Position numbers and translations under genes: made by a program. A stretch of 64,000 nucleotides of DNA from JACDAN01 sp963834825 (GTDB lineage Bacteria > Actinomycetota > Thermoleophilia > Gaiellales > Gaiellaceae): positions 744,001 to 808,000 of the forward strand of contig CAWICZ010000014.1 of the NCBI GenBank assembly GCA_963834825.1, written 5' to 3'. Positions 7,292 through 15,601 of this stretch are shown piece after piece (the stretch's first letter is position 1; each line of letters opens with the position of its first letter). The notes beneath the pieces are model-generated. The model was not told the origin of the DNA. It worked only from the letters and a program-made list of their open reading frames with translations, and did not search any database.

Positions 7292-8704
7292 ATGTTCAGG
7301 TCGCTGCGCTTTCGGCTGCCGGCCCTCTTCCTGGCAGGCGCCACGCTGGCAGGCCTGGTCTCGACGGTCATCTCGATCGGCCTGTTCCAGGACTACACCG
7401 AGGATCGACTCGTGGCCGAGTTGCGCCGCGAGGCGCGGGGCTTGACCAGCCTCTATGCGGAGCAGGTTCGCCGCGTTCAAGGAGCCCCGGAGGGCCAGCA
7501 GGTGATTCCGCTCGCGACCCGGCGGCTGGAACAGGCAAGCGGCAGCAGTCTGTACTACGCGGGGACGAGGATCTTCTACGGCCAGCGGTCCGGCCTGCGG
7601 AACCTCCCGCACGACATCGTCCCCTGGCGGGACGGGGAGGTGCGAACGTTCGAGTTCACGCCGCCGGGCGCGCAGCGCGAGTACCTTGCCGTGTCCTCGC
7701 CTCTCCGCCTCAGTCCACGGGAGCCGTATTTCGGCGCGCTCATCGTCGCCAAGCCGAGGGCAGAGCTGCGCGAACGCTGGCAGACGCTAATCGAGCGGCT
7801 GGTGCTGGCGGGCCTCGTCGGAATCGCGGTCGCCGGCGCGCTTGCCTGGTACCTGACGCGCCGGATCACGAAGCCCGTCGAGAGCCTTGCGGAGGCCGCC
7901 GATCAGATTGCCGAGGGACGCTACGACGTCGACCTGCCGCATCCGCCCGGCGGCGACGAGATCGGGCAGCTCGCGTCCCGCTTCGGCCAGATGGCCGACC
8001 GCCTCCAGGAAGCCGACGAGCTCGAGCGGAACTTCCTGATGACCGTCTCGCACGAGCTCCGCACGCCGTTGACGGCGATCCGAGGCCACGTGGAAGCACT
8101 TCGTGAGGGCGTCGCGCAGGACGAGGATGCGCGTCGCGAGTCGCTGGAGGTCATTGCCGCGGAGGCAGGCCGGCTCGAACGGCTCGTCGGCGACGTGCTC
8201 GACCTGGCGAAGCTCGATACGCGCCGCTTCACGCTGCGCAGCGAGGAGGTCGACATGGCGCGGCTCCTCGAGCAGGCCTACACGGCGTTCTCGGAGGAAG
8301 CGCGGCGCCGGGGAATCGAGTACGAGAGCGAGATCAACGCCCATCCGGTGATCGTGGCGGACGGCGACCGCGTTCTCCAGATCATCTCCAACCTGCTCTC
8401 CAACGCCTTCCGCTGGACTCCTGACGGCGGGCGCGTCGATCTGGCGCTGGACCAGGAGAACGGCGTCGTCTCGGTCGCCGTCCAGGACACCGGACCGGGG
8501 ATCGCAGCCGACGAGCGCGATCGCATCTTCCGACCGTTCTGGTCGCGCGACGGGGGTGGGACGGGACTGGGGCTCGCGATCGCGCGAGAGCTCGCGACGG
8601 CCCACGGCGGCCGGATCGACCTCGAGTCGGAGCCCGGACACGGCGCTCGCTTCGAGCTCGTCCTCCCTGTGCTCCCCGTCTTCGTGGGTGATGACGGAAG
8701 CTGA
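7292..8704 (+). CDS. Membrane sensor histidine kinase
   Basis: 470 residues. Layout: TM1 at about 8-31, an extracytoplasmic sensor region of some 140 residues, TM2 at about 170-189, a HAMP linker, dimerisation/phosphoacceptor motif TVSHELRTPL (His254), N-box ISNLLSNAF, G1 DTGPGI and G2 GGTGLGLAIA. All kinase motifs are intact. It follows its cognate response regulator. Its end overlaps the start of the prenyltransferase by 14 bases, so the three are probably co-transcribed. The signal is not evident from the sensor region. Confidence 0.95.
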   Translation: MFRSLRFRLPALFLAGATLAGLVSTVISIGLFQDYTEDRLVAELRREARGLTSLYAEQVRRVQGAPEGQQVIPLATRRLEQASGSSLYYAGTRIFYGQRSGLRNLPHDIVPWRDGEVRTFEFTPPGAQREYLAVSSPLRLSPREPYFGALIVAKPRAELRERWQTLIERLVLAGLVGIAVAGALAWYLTRRITKPVESLAEAADQIAEGRYDVDLPHPPGGDEIGQLASRFGQMADRLQEADELERNFLMTVSHELRTPLTAIRGHVEALREGVAQDEDARRESLEVIAAEAGRLERLVGDVLDLAKLDTRRFTLRSEEVDMARLLEQAYTAFSEEARRRGIEYESEINAHPVIVADGDRVLQIISNLLSNAFRWTPDGGRVDLALDQENGVVSVAVQDTGPGIAADERDRIFRPFWSRDGGGTGLGLAIARELATAHGGRIDLESEPGHGARFELVLPVLPVFVGDDGS

Positions 8705-9584
8705 GCCCGCCGTCGCTTCGGCGCGGGAGGGCGAGGGGCGAGCGGTCGTCGCGGCAATGCGGCCGCGACAGTGGACGAAGAACCTGCTGCTGTTCGCGGG
8801 CATCCTGTTCGCGGCGCAGTACGACGACCCGGTCAAGTGGATCGAGGCGTTCGTTGCCTTCGTCGCCTACTGCGCGGCGTCGAGCGCCGCCTACATCGTC
8901 AACGACGTGCTTGATGCCGACGAGGACCGCCGGCACCCGCTCAAGCGCAACCGGCCGATCGCGTCGGGTGCGCTCGTGCCGGATCGCGCCCTGAAGATCG
9001 CCGCGATTCTCGCGATCTTCGCGATCGCAGCGATGTCGTGGTTCGGATGGACGTCCGTGGCGTACGTCACCGGCTTCCTCGCCCTCCAGGGCGCGTACAG
9101 CTGGCGGCTCAAGCAGATCGTCCTCATCGACGTCATGGCGATCGCCGCGCTGTTCGTGATCCGCGCGGCCGCCGGCGCGGAGGCGGTCGACGTGCGGATC
9201 TCGCCGTGGCTGATCGTCTGCACGGCGCTGCTCGCACTCTTCCTCGCGCTGGCCAAGCGGCGCGGCGAGCTCACGGCGGTGGGGGAGGGCGGCAGGCGCG
9301 GCGCCCTGGCCGGCTACTCGTTTCCGCTCGTCGACCAGCTCGTCTCGATCGTCGCCGCCTGCACGATCGTCGCGTACTCCCTTTACACGTTCGAGGCCCG
9401 CGAGGGCTCGGCGCTGATGGCGACGATCCCGTTCGTCGTCTTCGGGATCTTCCGCTATCTGCTCCTCATGCACCGCGAGGACCTCGGCGAAGAGCCCGAG
9501 AGCGTGCTGCTCAGCGATACCCCGATTCTCGCGACGATCGCGCTCTGGGCGCTGACGTCGGCGCTGATCCTCGGTCTCAGCTAG
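8691..9584 (+). CDS. ubiA: Decaprenyl-phosphate phosphoribosyltransferase (UbiA superfamily)
   Basis: 297 residues from ATG 8691, nested 14 bases into the kinase end. The polytopic membrane protein has the first Asp-rich motif NDVLDADED (residues 71-79) followed by RHPLKRNRPIASG. This wording is characteristic of the branch that transfers 5-phosphoribose 1-diphosphate to decaprenyl phosphate (Rv3806c in mycobacteria), a precursor step for decaprenyl-phosphoarabinose. No arabinan or galactan genes are nearby in this window, so the end use is uncertain; another UbiA-type prenyl transfer is the alternative. Confidence 0.82.
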   Translation: MTEAEPAVASAREGEGRAVVAAMRPRQWTKNLLLFAGILFAAQYDDPVKWIEAFVAFVAYCAASSAAYIVNDVLDADEDRRHPLKRNRPIASGALVPDRALKIAAILAIFAIAAMSWFGWTSVAYVTGFLALQGAYSWRLKQIVLIDVMAIAALFVIRAAAGAEAVDVRISPWLIVCTALLALFLALAKRRGELTAVGEGGRRGALAGYSFPLVDQLVSIVAACTIVAYSLYTFEAREGSALMATIPFVVFGIFRYLLLMHREDLGEEPESVLLSDTPILATIALWALTSALILGLS

Positions 9585-10026
9585 AGGTTCGAGCTTCTTC
9601 GAGGCGGTAGACGACCGCGCCGCCGTTCTCGGTCATGCCCTTCTCCATCCGGGCGAGACGGTCGTCGACGTTCTGCCAGCCCGACGTGATCAAATCGACG
9701 AGGAGCCCGAGGTCGTCGACTCTGGCGTGACGCTCGGCGAGGTTGTCGTTCTCGATCCGCTCCAGGCGGCGAATCGTCTGACCCGCGAGGCCGCGAACCT
9801 CGGCGAGCTGGCGTGCGACGGGGAGCGCCTCGGCGCGAAAGCCGTCCTGCACAGCCTCGCCAACCTTGGCCGGAAGGGTGGTCTCGAGGGTCGCGGCGAG
9901 CTCGGCGAGCTCCTCGATCTGACGGCGTGCCCGGTCGAGGGCGGCGTCGATCTGCGCCTGTTCCGTGCGTTCCTTCGCGGCCGCCTCCAGCCGCACTCTC
10001 GCCCGCTCGACGGCGCTGTAGTCCAT
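9577..10026 (-). CDS. Coiled-coil protein of unknown function
   Basis: 149 residues, mostly charged helix: heptad-like runs from about residue 5 to 60 (ERARVRLEAAAKERTEQA) and 75-115, no membrane segment, no Cys. It starts at ATG 10026, 25 bases from the divergent queA start, and its end overlaps the prenyltransferase stop by 8 bases tail to tail. Not recognised; a structural or adaptor role is only a guess. Confidence 0.65.
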   Translation of the reverse strand: MDYSAVERARVRLEAAAKERTEQAQIDAALDRARRQIEELAELAATLETTLPAKVGEAVQDGFRAEALPVARQLAEVRGLAGQTIRRLERIENDNLAERHARVDDLGLLVDLITSGWQNVDDRLARMEKGMTENGGAVVYRLEEARTSS

Positions 10027-10051
10027 GGCGCGAGGGTAGCGTTGGCCCCGG

Positions 10052-11002
10052 ATGGAGACGGCCGAGCTCGAGTACGAGCTACCGCCCGAGTTAATCGCCC
10101 AGCGGCCGCCGGAGCGGCGTGACGAATCGAGGCTGCTGGTCTACGAGCGAGCCACGGGTGACGTGCGTCATCGGCGCTTCTCGGAGCTGCCCGATGAGCT
10201 CCTGGACGGCGAGCTCACCGTCGTCAACGAGTCGCGCGTGATTCCGGCGCGGCTTCTGCTCGAACGGCCCGGCGGCGGCAGGGCCGAGGTCCTGCTGCTC
10301 GAGCGTGTCGGTCCGAACGGCGTCTGGGAGGGGCTGGCGAAGCCGTCGCGGCGGCTGCGGGCCGGCCAGCGGCTGGGGCCGGTCGAGCTGGTCGAGCCGC
10401 TGGGGGAGGGCCGCTGGTTGCTGCGGCTCGAAGGCGAGCCCGCGGGCGAGGTCCCGCTTCCGCCGTACATCACCGAGTCGCTCGCCGATCCGGAGCGCTA
10501 CCAGACGGTCTACGCACGGACGGAGGGCTCGGCGGCGGCGCCGACAGCGGGGCTCCACTTCACGCCCGAGCTCCTCTCGCGGCTCGATGTCGAGCGCGTG
10601 ACGCTCCACGTCGGTCTCGACACGTTCCGTCCGATCGAGACCGAGACGCTCGAGGAGCACGCGATCCACACCGAGCGCTACTCGGTCGAGCCGGCGGCGT
10701 GGGAGCGGATCCAAGCGTCCGAGCGTGTGCTCGCCGTCGGAACCACGACGGTTCGGGTGCTCGAAACGCTGGCAAACGCTGCGCGTCCTAGTTACCAGGG
10801 CCGAGCCGGCCTGTTCATCACCCCCGGCTACAAGTTCAAGCGGGTCGACTCGCTGCTGACGAACTTCCACTTGCCGCGGTCGAGCCTGCTGGCGCTCGTG
10901 ATGGCGTTCGCCGGGGTGGAGGAGATCCGGCGGCTGTACGAGGTTGCGATCGCCGAGCGCTACCGCTTCTACTCGTTCGGCGATGCGATGCTCGTCCGGT
11001 GA
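10052..11002 (+). CDS. queA: S-adenosylmethionine:tRNA ribosyltransferase-isomerase
   Basis: 316 residues. QueA converts preQ1 at tRNA position 34 to epoxyqueuosine using the ribosyl group of SAM. Family markers are LPPELIAQRPPERRDESRLL at the N-terminus, TAGLHFTPELL, LHVGLDTFRPI, and the C-terminal SLLTNFHLPRSSLLALVMAF. It is slightly shorter than the E. coli enzyme (about 356). GTGA overlap with tgt downstream shows translational coupling, and the pair covers consecutive parts of the queuosine pathway. Confidence 0.96.
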   Translation: METAELEYELPPELIAQRPPERRDESRLLVYERATGDVRHRRFSELPDELLDGELTVVNESRVIPARLLLERPGGGRAEVLLLERVGPNGVWEGLAKPSRRLRAGQRLGPVELVEPLGEGRWLLRLEGEPAGEVPLPPYITESLADPERYQTVYARTEGSAAAPTAGLHFTPELLSRLDVERVTLHVGLDTFRPIETETLEEHAIHTERYSVEPAAWERIQASERVLAVGTTTVRVLETLANAARPSYQGRAGLFITPGYKFKRVDSLLTNFHLPRSSLLALVMAFAGVEEIRRLYEVAIAERYRFYSFGDAMLVR

Positions 11003-12108
11003 CGTTCAGAGTCACGGCAACCGACGGCGCGGCGCGCGCCGGTGTCCTGCAGACGGCCCACGGCGACGTTCCGACACCGGCGTTCATGCCGGTCGGGACG
11101 AAGGCCTCCGTCAAGACACTCCACCCGGACGAGGTGCGCGACCTCGGCGCGCACATCCTGCTCGGCAACACCTACCACCTGCATTTTCGTCCCGGCGACA
11201 AGCTCATCGCCGAGCTCGGCGGTCTCCACGCCTTCATGGGCTGGGACGGTCCGATCCTCACGGATTCGGGGGGTTTCCAGGTGTTCTCGCTCCGGGACAC
11301 GATCCTCGCCGCGGATGACGACGGCGTCACGTTCCGCTCGGTGTACGACGGCTCGCCGGCTCGCTTCACGCCGGAGCTGGTTGCACAGATCCAGGCCAAC
11401 CTCGGCTCTGACATTGCCATGTGCCTGGATGTCTGCCCTCCCGCAGGCGTGCCGCTCGAGGAGCTCGAGAAGGCCGTGCGCCGCACCACCGAGTGGGCCG
11501 GCCGTCAGCGGGCTGCGCGGAAAGCGCCCGGCCAGCTCGTCTTCGGGATCACGCAGGGCGCTTCGGATCCCGACCTCCGCCGCCGGTCGATCGAGGAGAT
11601 CACCGCGCTCCACTTCGACGGCTACGCCCTGGGCGGCCTCTCGGTCGGCGAGCCGCGCGAGCTGACCCTCGACGCGACCGCCTGGGCGGCGCCGCTCCTA
11701 CCCGAGGGCAAGCCGCGCTACTTCATGGGCATCGGGGACGCGGCCGGCATTCTCGAGGTGATCGAGCGCGGGGTGGACATGTTCGACTGCGTCCTGCCGA
11801 CGCGGACGGCGAGGACGGGCTCGGCGCTGACCTGGCAGGGCCGGCTCAACCTCCGGAACGCCCGTTTCGCCCGTGATCCTTGCCCGCTGGACGACCAGTG
11901 CGGCTGTCCGGCGTGCGCGCGCTTTTCTAGGGCCTACATCCGGCACCTGGTCAACCAGGAGGAGCTGCTGGGCCTCCGCTTGCTGACTTTGCACAACCTT
12001 TACTTTGTGCTCGACGTCACAGCTCGTGCCAGGGCTGCGATCTCAGTCGGTGAACTGGCATCCTTCAAGAACCGAGTGCTCGAGCGCCTCGAACCACAAC
12101 TGTTGTGA
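10999..12108 (+). CDS. tgt: tRNA-guanine transglycosylase
   Basis: 369 residues from GTG 10999. It exchanges G34 of GUN-anticodon tRNAs for preQ1. Present are TDSGGFQVFSL (catalytic/substrate Asp), the second Asp in FDCVLPTR, GGLSVGEP, and the zinc site CGCPAC plus a downstream His (TLHN). Length is normal for bacterial Tgt. It overlaps queA and yajC by GTGA at both ends. Tgt is absent from many better-known Actinomycetota, which is one reason I favour a deep-branching lineage. Confidence 0.97.
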   Translation: MTFRVTATDGAARAGVLQTAHGDVPTPAFMPVGTKASVKTLHPDEVRDLGAHILLGNTYHLHFRPGDKLIAELGGLHAFMGWDGPILTDSGGFQVFSLRDTILAADDDGVTFRSVYDGSPARFTPELVAQIQANLGSDIAMCLDVCPPAGVPLEELEKAVRRTTEWAGRQRAARKAPGQLVFGITQGASDPDLRRRSIEEITALHFDGYALGGLSVGEPRELTLDATAWAAPLLPEGKPRYFMGIGDAAGILEVIERGVDMFDCVLPTRTARTGSALTWQGRLNLRNARFARDPCPLDDQCGCPACARFSRAYIRHLVNQEELLGLRLLTLHNLYFVLDVTARARAAISVGELASFKNRVLERLEPQLL

Positions 12109-12419
12109 ACGCCGGCCCCCTGCTCTTTCTCGCCGCGCTGGTCGCGGTGCTGTGGTTTGTCCTGATCCGCCCGCAGCGGGCGAGACAAGCTGCTCACCGC
12201 AACCTGATCGCCGAGCTAGCGCCCGGCGACGAGGTCGTCACCGCGGGTGGCGTGCTCGGCCGCGTGAGCGCGATTGCGGACGACCACCTCAAGCTCGAGA
12301 TCGCACCGGGCACGGAAATCAGACTCGCCAGGGACGCCGTCACCGGGGTTATAAGAAAGGACCAAGAATTGGCCTCAGAGGGTCAAGAATCGGCCTCAGA
12401 AGCCGAAAACCACGGCTAA
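12105..12419 (+). CDS. yajC: YajC, Sec translocon auxiliary subunit
   Basis: 104 residues from GTG 12105. One N-terminal membrane helix (LLFLAALVAVLWFVLIRPQ) is followed by the YajC core GDEVVTAGGVLGRV. It associates with SecDF in the membrane to support proton-driven export. The gene sits 15 bases upstream of secDF and overlaps tgt by GTGA, the conserved tgt-yajC-secDF order. Confidence 0.95.
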   Translation: MNAGPLLFLAALVAVLWFVLIRPQRARQAAHRNLIAELAPGDEVVTAGGVLGRVSAIADDHLKLEIAPGTEIRLARDAVTGVIRKDQELASEGQESASEAENHG

Positions 12420-12434
12420 CCTTGGCGGACACGC

Positions 12435-15227
12435 ATGGCTGATCGGCGCTCGAACCTCCTCCTGCTCGGACTGACCCTGGTCGCCTTCCTGGGCGTGCTC
12501 CTGCTGTCGGTCCCGGGATCGCCGATCCAGCAAACGCCGAAGCTCGGCCTCGACCTCCAGGGCGGCCTCGAGATCGTCCTCAAGGCGGTTCCGCCGAAGG
12601 ACCACGCGATCACCGACGAGGACATGGCGCGCTCGGTCGAGATCATGCGGGCCCGCGTCGACAAGCTCGGCGTCAGCGAGCCCGAGATCCGCAAGCAGGG
12701 CTCCGATCAGATCTCGATCCAGCTGCCCGGCATCAACGATCCCGGCCAGGCCGCCGCGCTGATCGGCAAGACCGCCCAGCTCTGGCTGTTCGACCTCCAG
12801 GCCGACATCGAGGAGCCGACCGCCGTCACGCAAGGCTTGCTGACCTTCCCGCAGCCGGATCCAAACCAGTTCCAGCTCCTGAAACAGATCCAGCCGAGAG
12901 TGCAGGAGGACACGGCCGAGGAGTGGTACCTCGTCAATCCGAAGACAAAGAAGGTCATCCTCGGCCCGGAGGCGACCAAGCAGCGACTCGAACAGCGCTG
13001 GAAAGGAATGGAGCAGAACGCCGGCAAGCCGTTCCCGAAGCGCTTCGAGTTCTACGGCGTGCCCGAGAAGTCCATCATCCTCCACTGCGGCATCGGCGAG
13101 CGATACTGCCCAGGCGTCAACGAGGCGCCGCCCGCGCGGAACTACTACTACCTCTTCAAGTACGACCCGGAGAACAAGGAGAACCCGGTGCCGGAGATGA
13201 CCGGCGCCGACCTCAAGCTCGACGGCACGCGCCAGGACTTCTCCCAGGCCGAGGGCGGCCCGATCGTCCTGATGCAGTTCACCGACTCCGGCTCCGACAA
13301 GTTCCACCGGATCACGCGCGATCTGGCGGCCCGAGGCCAGGCGGCGTCGGGCACGGTCCAGGACCGCAACCAGGCGCTCCAGAGCTTCGCGATCGTCCTC
13401 GACCGCGAGATCAAGTCGGCGCCGACGATCGACTGGCGTGAGAACCCCGACGGGATCGCCGGCGGCAGCGCCCAGATCAGCGGCATCGGCGACGTCGGCG
13501 AGGCCAAGGACCTCGCGCTCGTCCTCCAGACCGGTGCGCTGCCGGTCGAGTTCGAGCAGATCGACCTGACCCAGGTTTCCGCGACACTCGGGCACGAGTC
13601 GCTACGCCAGGCAATCACCGCCTCGCTGATCGGCCTCGCCGTCGTCTTTCTCTTCCTGCTCATCGTCTACCGCTTCCTCGGCCTGGTCGCGATCCTCGGC
13701 CTCGCGCTGAACGCGGTGTTCCTCTACGCGGTCATCCTGCTGTTCAACGTCACCCTGACGCTGCCGGGCTTCGCGGGGTTGATCCTCGCAATCGGGGTCG
13801 CGGCCGACGCCAACATCGTCATCTTCGAACGAATCAAAGAAGAGGCCCAGGACCGGAAATCGGTCCGGGCGGCCATCTCGTCGGGGTACCGCAAGGGCTT
13901 CTCGACGATCATCGACGCCAACGTCGTCACCGCGATCACGGCGCTGATCCTCTTCGCCGTCGCGACGGGCGGCGTCCGCGGCTTCGCGTTCATGCTGCTG
14001 CTGGGCACGGTGACCTCGATCTTCACGGCCGTGTTCGCGACCCGCGCGCTGCTCGGGATGCTCGCCGGCTTCAAGTGGTTCGACAACCCGCGCTTCATGG
14101 GAGCGAGCGCGCAGAAGATGGCCGGCTGGCAGATGTTCGACGCCGTCGGCAAGCGGCGGATCTGGTTCACGATCGCCGGCATCCTGATCGCGATCTCGAT
14201 CGGGTCGCTGATCGTCAAGGGGCTCAACCTCGGCATCGACTTCCGGGGCGGCACGCAGATGACTCTCCAGACCCAGCGCCCGACGGATCCCGAAACCGTT
14301 CGCACGGAGGTGGACAAGCTCGGCGTCGGAGACGCGGTCGTCCAGGGCCGGGGGCAGGAGCTCGCGGGAGGAACGTTCGAAGAGTTCCAGATCAAGACCG
14401 AGCCGCTCGACAACCCCGAGCAAGCGCGCCTCGTGGCGCAGCTCGAGGCCGACCTCAACGGCCAGGTCGAGGGCGTCCGAAACGTCTCGGCCAGCTTCTC
14501 CGAGCAGATCCTCCGGGGAGCGATCTACTCGGTCCTGATCTCGTTCCTCCTGATCACGATCTACATCACCCTGCGCTTCCAGTGGCGCTTCGCCCTCCCG
14601 ATCCTGCGGACGATCGCCAGCGACGGAGTGATCGCACTCGGGATCTACTCGCTCTCGGGCCGCGAGGTCAGCGCCTCGACCGTCGCCGCGTTCCTGACGA
14701 TCATCGGGTACTCGATCTACGACACGATCATCATCTTCGACCGGGTCCGCGAGAACCTCCCGCTGATGCGGCGCTCGTCGATCAAGGACATCATCAATAC
14801 GTCGCTCTGGGAGACCGTCCGCCGCTCGATCGCGACGACACTGATCACCCTGCTGCCGGTCGCCGCGCTGTACTTCTTCGGCGGCGCCGTGCTGCAGGAC
14901 TTCGCGTTCGCGATCCTCATCGGGATTTCGATCAGCGCGGTCTCGACGATCTTCATCGCCGCGCCGTTCCTGGCCGTGCTACTCGAGCGTGCGCCGGAGT
15001 ACAAGGGGCGCGCCGCTCGATCCACGCGTCGCGACGACGAGGCGGGGGAACCGGCCGAGAAGCTCGTGCCGGTCGGGGCCGGAGCGCCGGTCGACGGGGA
15101 CGGCGACGGCGACGGCCAGGTGCCTGCCGCTGCGGCCCCGGTGGCGGCCGCGCCGGTGCCCGCGGGCACGAAGCAGGACCGCCGCCGACAGCGCCGACGC
15201 GCTCGCCCTCATGGACGAGCGAGATAG
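12435..15227 (+). CDS. secDF: Fused SecDF protein-export subunit
   Basis: 930-residue fusion. SecD half: TM1, GLDLQGGLEIVL, a large periplasmic P1 domain (about residues 45-390), then helices with GVAADANIVIFERIKEE. SecF half starts near residue 565 (RIWFTIAGILIAISIGSLIV, then LGIDFRGGTQM) and contains YSIYDTIIIFDRVREN. It uses proton flux to pull translocating proteins out of SecYEG. Many bacteria have separate secD and secF. The last 60 residues are a low-complexity, Asp/Gly/Ala then Arg-rich cytoplasmic tail. The end overlaps the phasin-like gene start by 17 bases. Confidence 0.96.
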   Translation: MADRRSNLLLLGLTLVAFLGVLLLSVPGSPIQQTPKLGLDLQGGLEIVLKAVPPKDHAITDEDMARSVEIMRARVDKLGVSEPEIRKQGSDQISIQLPGINDPGQAAALIGKTAQLWLFDLQADIEEPTAVTQGLLTFPQPDPNQFQLLKQIQPRVQEDTAEEWYLVNPKTKKVILGPEATKQRLEQRWKGMEQNAGKPFPKRFEFYGVPEKSIILHCGIGERYCPGVNEAPPARNYYYLFKYDPENKENPVPEMTGADLKLDGTRQDFSQAEGGPIVLMQFTDSGSDKFHRITRDLAARGQAASGTVQDRNQALQSFAIVLDREIKSAPTIDWRENPDGIAGGSAQISGIGDVGEAKDLALVLQTGALPVEFEQIDLTQVSATLGHESLRQAITASLIGLAVVFLFLLIVYRFLGLVAILGLALNAVFLYAVILLFNVTLTLPGFAGLILAIGVAADANIVIFERIKEEAQDRKSVRAAISSGYRKGFSTIIDANVVTAITALILFAVATGGVRGFAFMLLLGTVTSIFTAVFATRALLGMLAGFKWFDNPRFMGASAQKMAGWQMFDAVGKRRIWFTIAGILIAISIGSLIVKGLNLGIDFRGGTQMTLQTQRPTDPETVRTEVDKLGVGDAVVQGRGQELAGGTFEEFQIKTEPLDNPEQARLVAQLEADLNGQVEGVRNVSASFSEQILRGAIYSVLISFLLITIYITLRFQWRFALPILRTIASDGVIALGIYSLSGREVSASTVAAFLTIIGYSIYDTIIIFDRVRENLPLMRRSSIKDIINTSLWETVRRSIATTLITLLPVAALYFFGGAVLQDFAFAILIGISISAVSTIFIAAPFLAVLLERAPEYKGRAARSTRRDDEAGEPAEKLVPVGAGAPVDGDGDGDGQVPAAAAPVAAAPVPAGTKQDRRRQRRRARPHGRAR

Positions 15228-15580
15228 CGCCGGCCTCCGCGAGCTGGTCGAACGAATTGCCTTGACGGCCGTCGGCGCCGTCGCGCTGACCGCCGAGCGC
15301 GCCGACGCGCTCGCGGAGGAGCTCGCTGAACGGGGTATCGCTCGTCGCGACGACGCACGCGCGCTGATCGACGACGTCTCATCGCGCTGGCGTGGCGATG
15401 CGACGAGGCTCGGGGAGAAGGCCGGCTCGACGCCTCGACGTCCTCTTTCGGGAGTTCGGTCTCGCCACGAAGGACGATCTCGAGGACCTGGAGCTTCGCC
15501 TTGCACAGCTGGAGCTTCGCCTGAGCCTGCTGGAGGAGCCGCAGCCCGAGGCGGAAACCCGCGGCGACGTCACCAGCTGA
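15211..15580 (+). pseudogene. Phasin-like / polyhydroxyalkanoate-synthesis-regulator family protein, +1 frameshift
   Basis: From ATG 15211 the frame encodes a helical protein (LRELVERIALTAVGAVALTA, then AEELAERGIARRDDA, then RLGEKAGST). It then loses similarity, while the next frame continues with LDVLFREFGLATKDDLEDL, then a Leu-rich coiled coil and stop at 15580. Deleting one C of the CC at 15433-15434 would give KAGSTLDVLFREFG and a clean protein of about 122 residues. This composition fits the small phasin-like PHA-regulator family common in this lineage. Either a base-call error, a recent mutation or programmed frameshifting; I cannot tell which. Confidence 0.65.
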
Positions 15581-15601
15581 GCCGCGTGCAACACTGATCC
15601 C

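Noticed and set aside
6032..7612. Long leftward reading frame opposite the response regulator and kinase (similar ones at 12396-13595, 13602-14423, 48205-51156, 59504-61978)
   Set aside because: GC-rich third positions leave long stop-free antisense frames. They are Arg/Asp/Pro-rich, show no family motifs and lie fully opposite well-supported genes.
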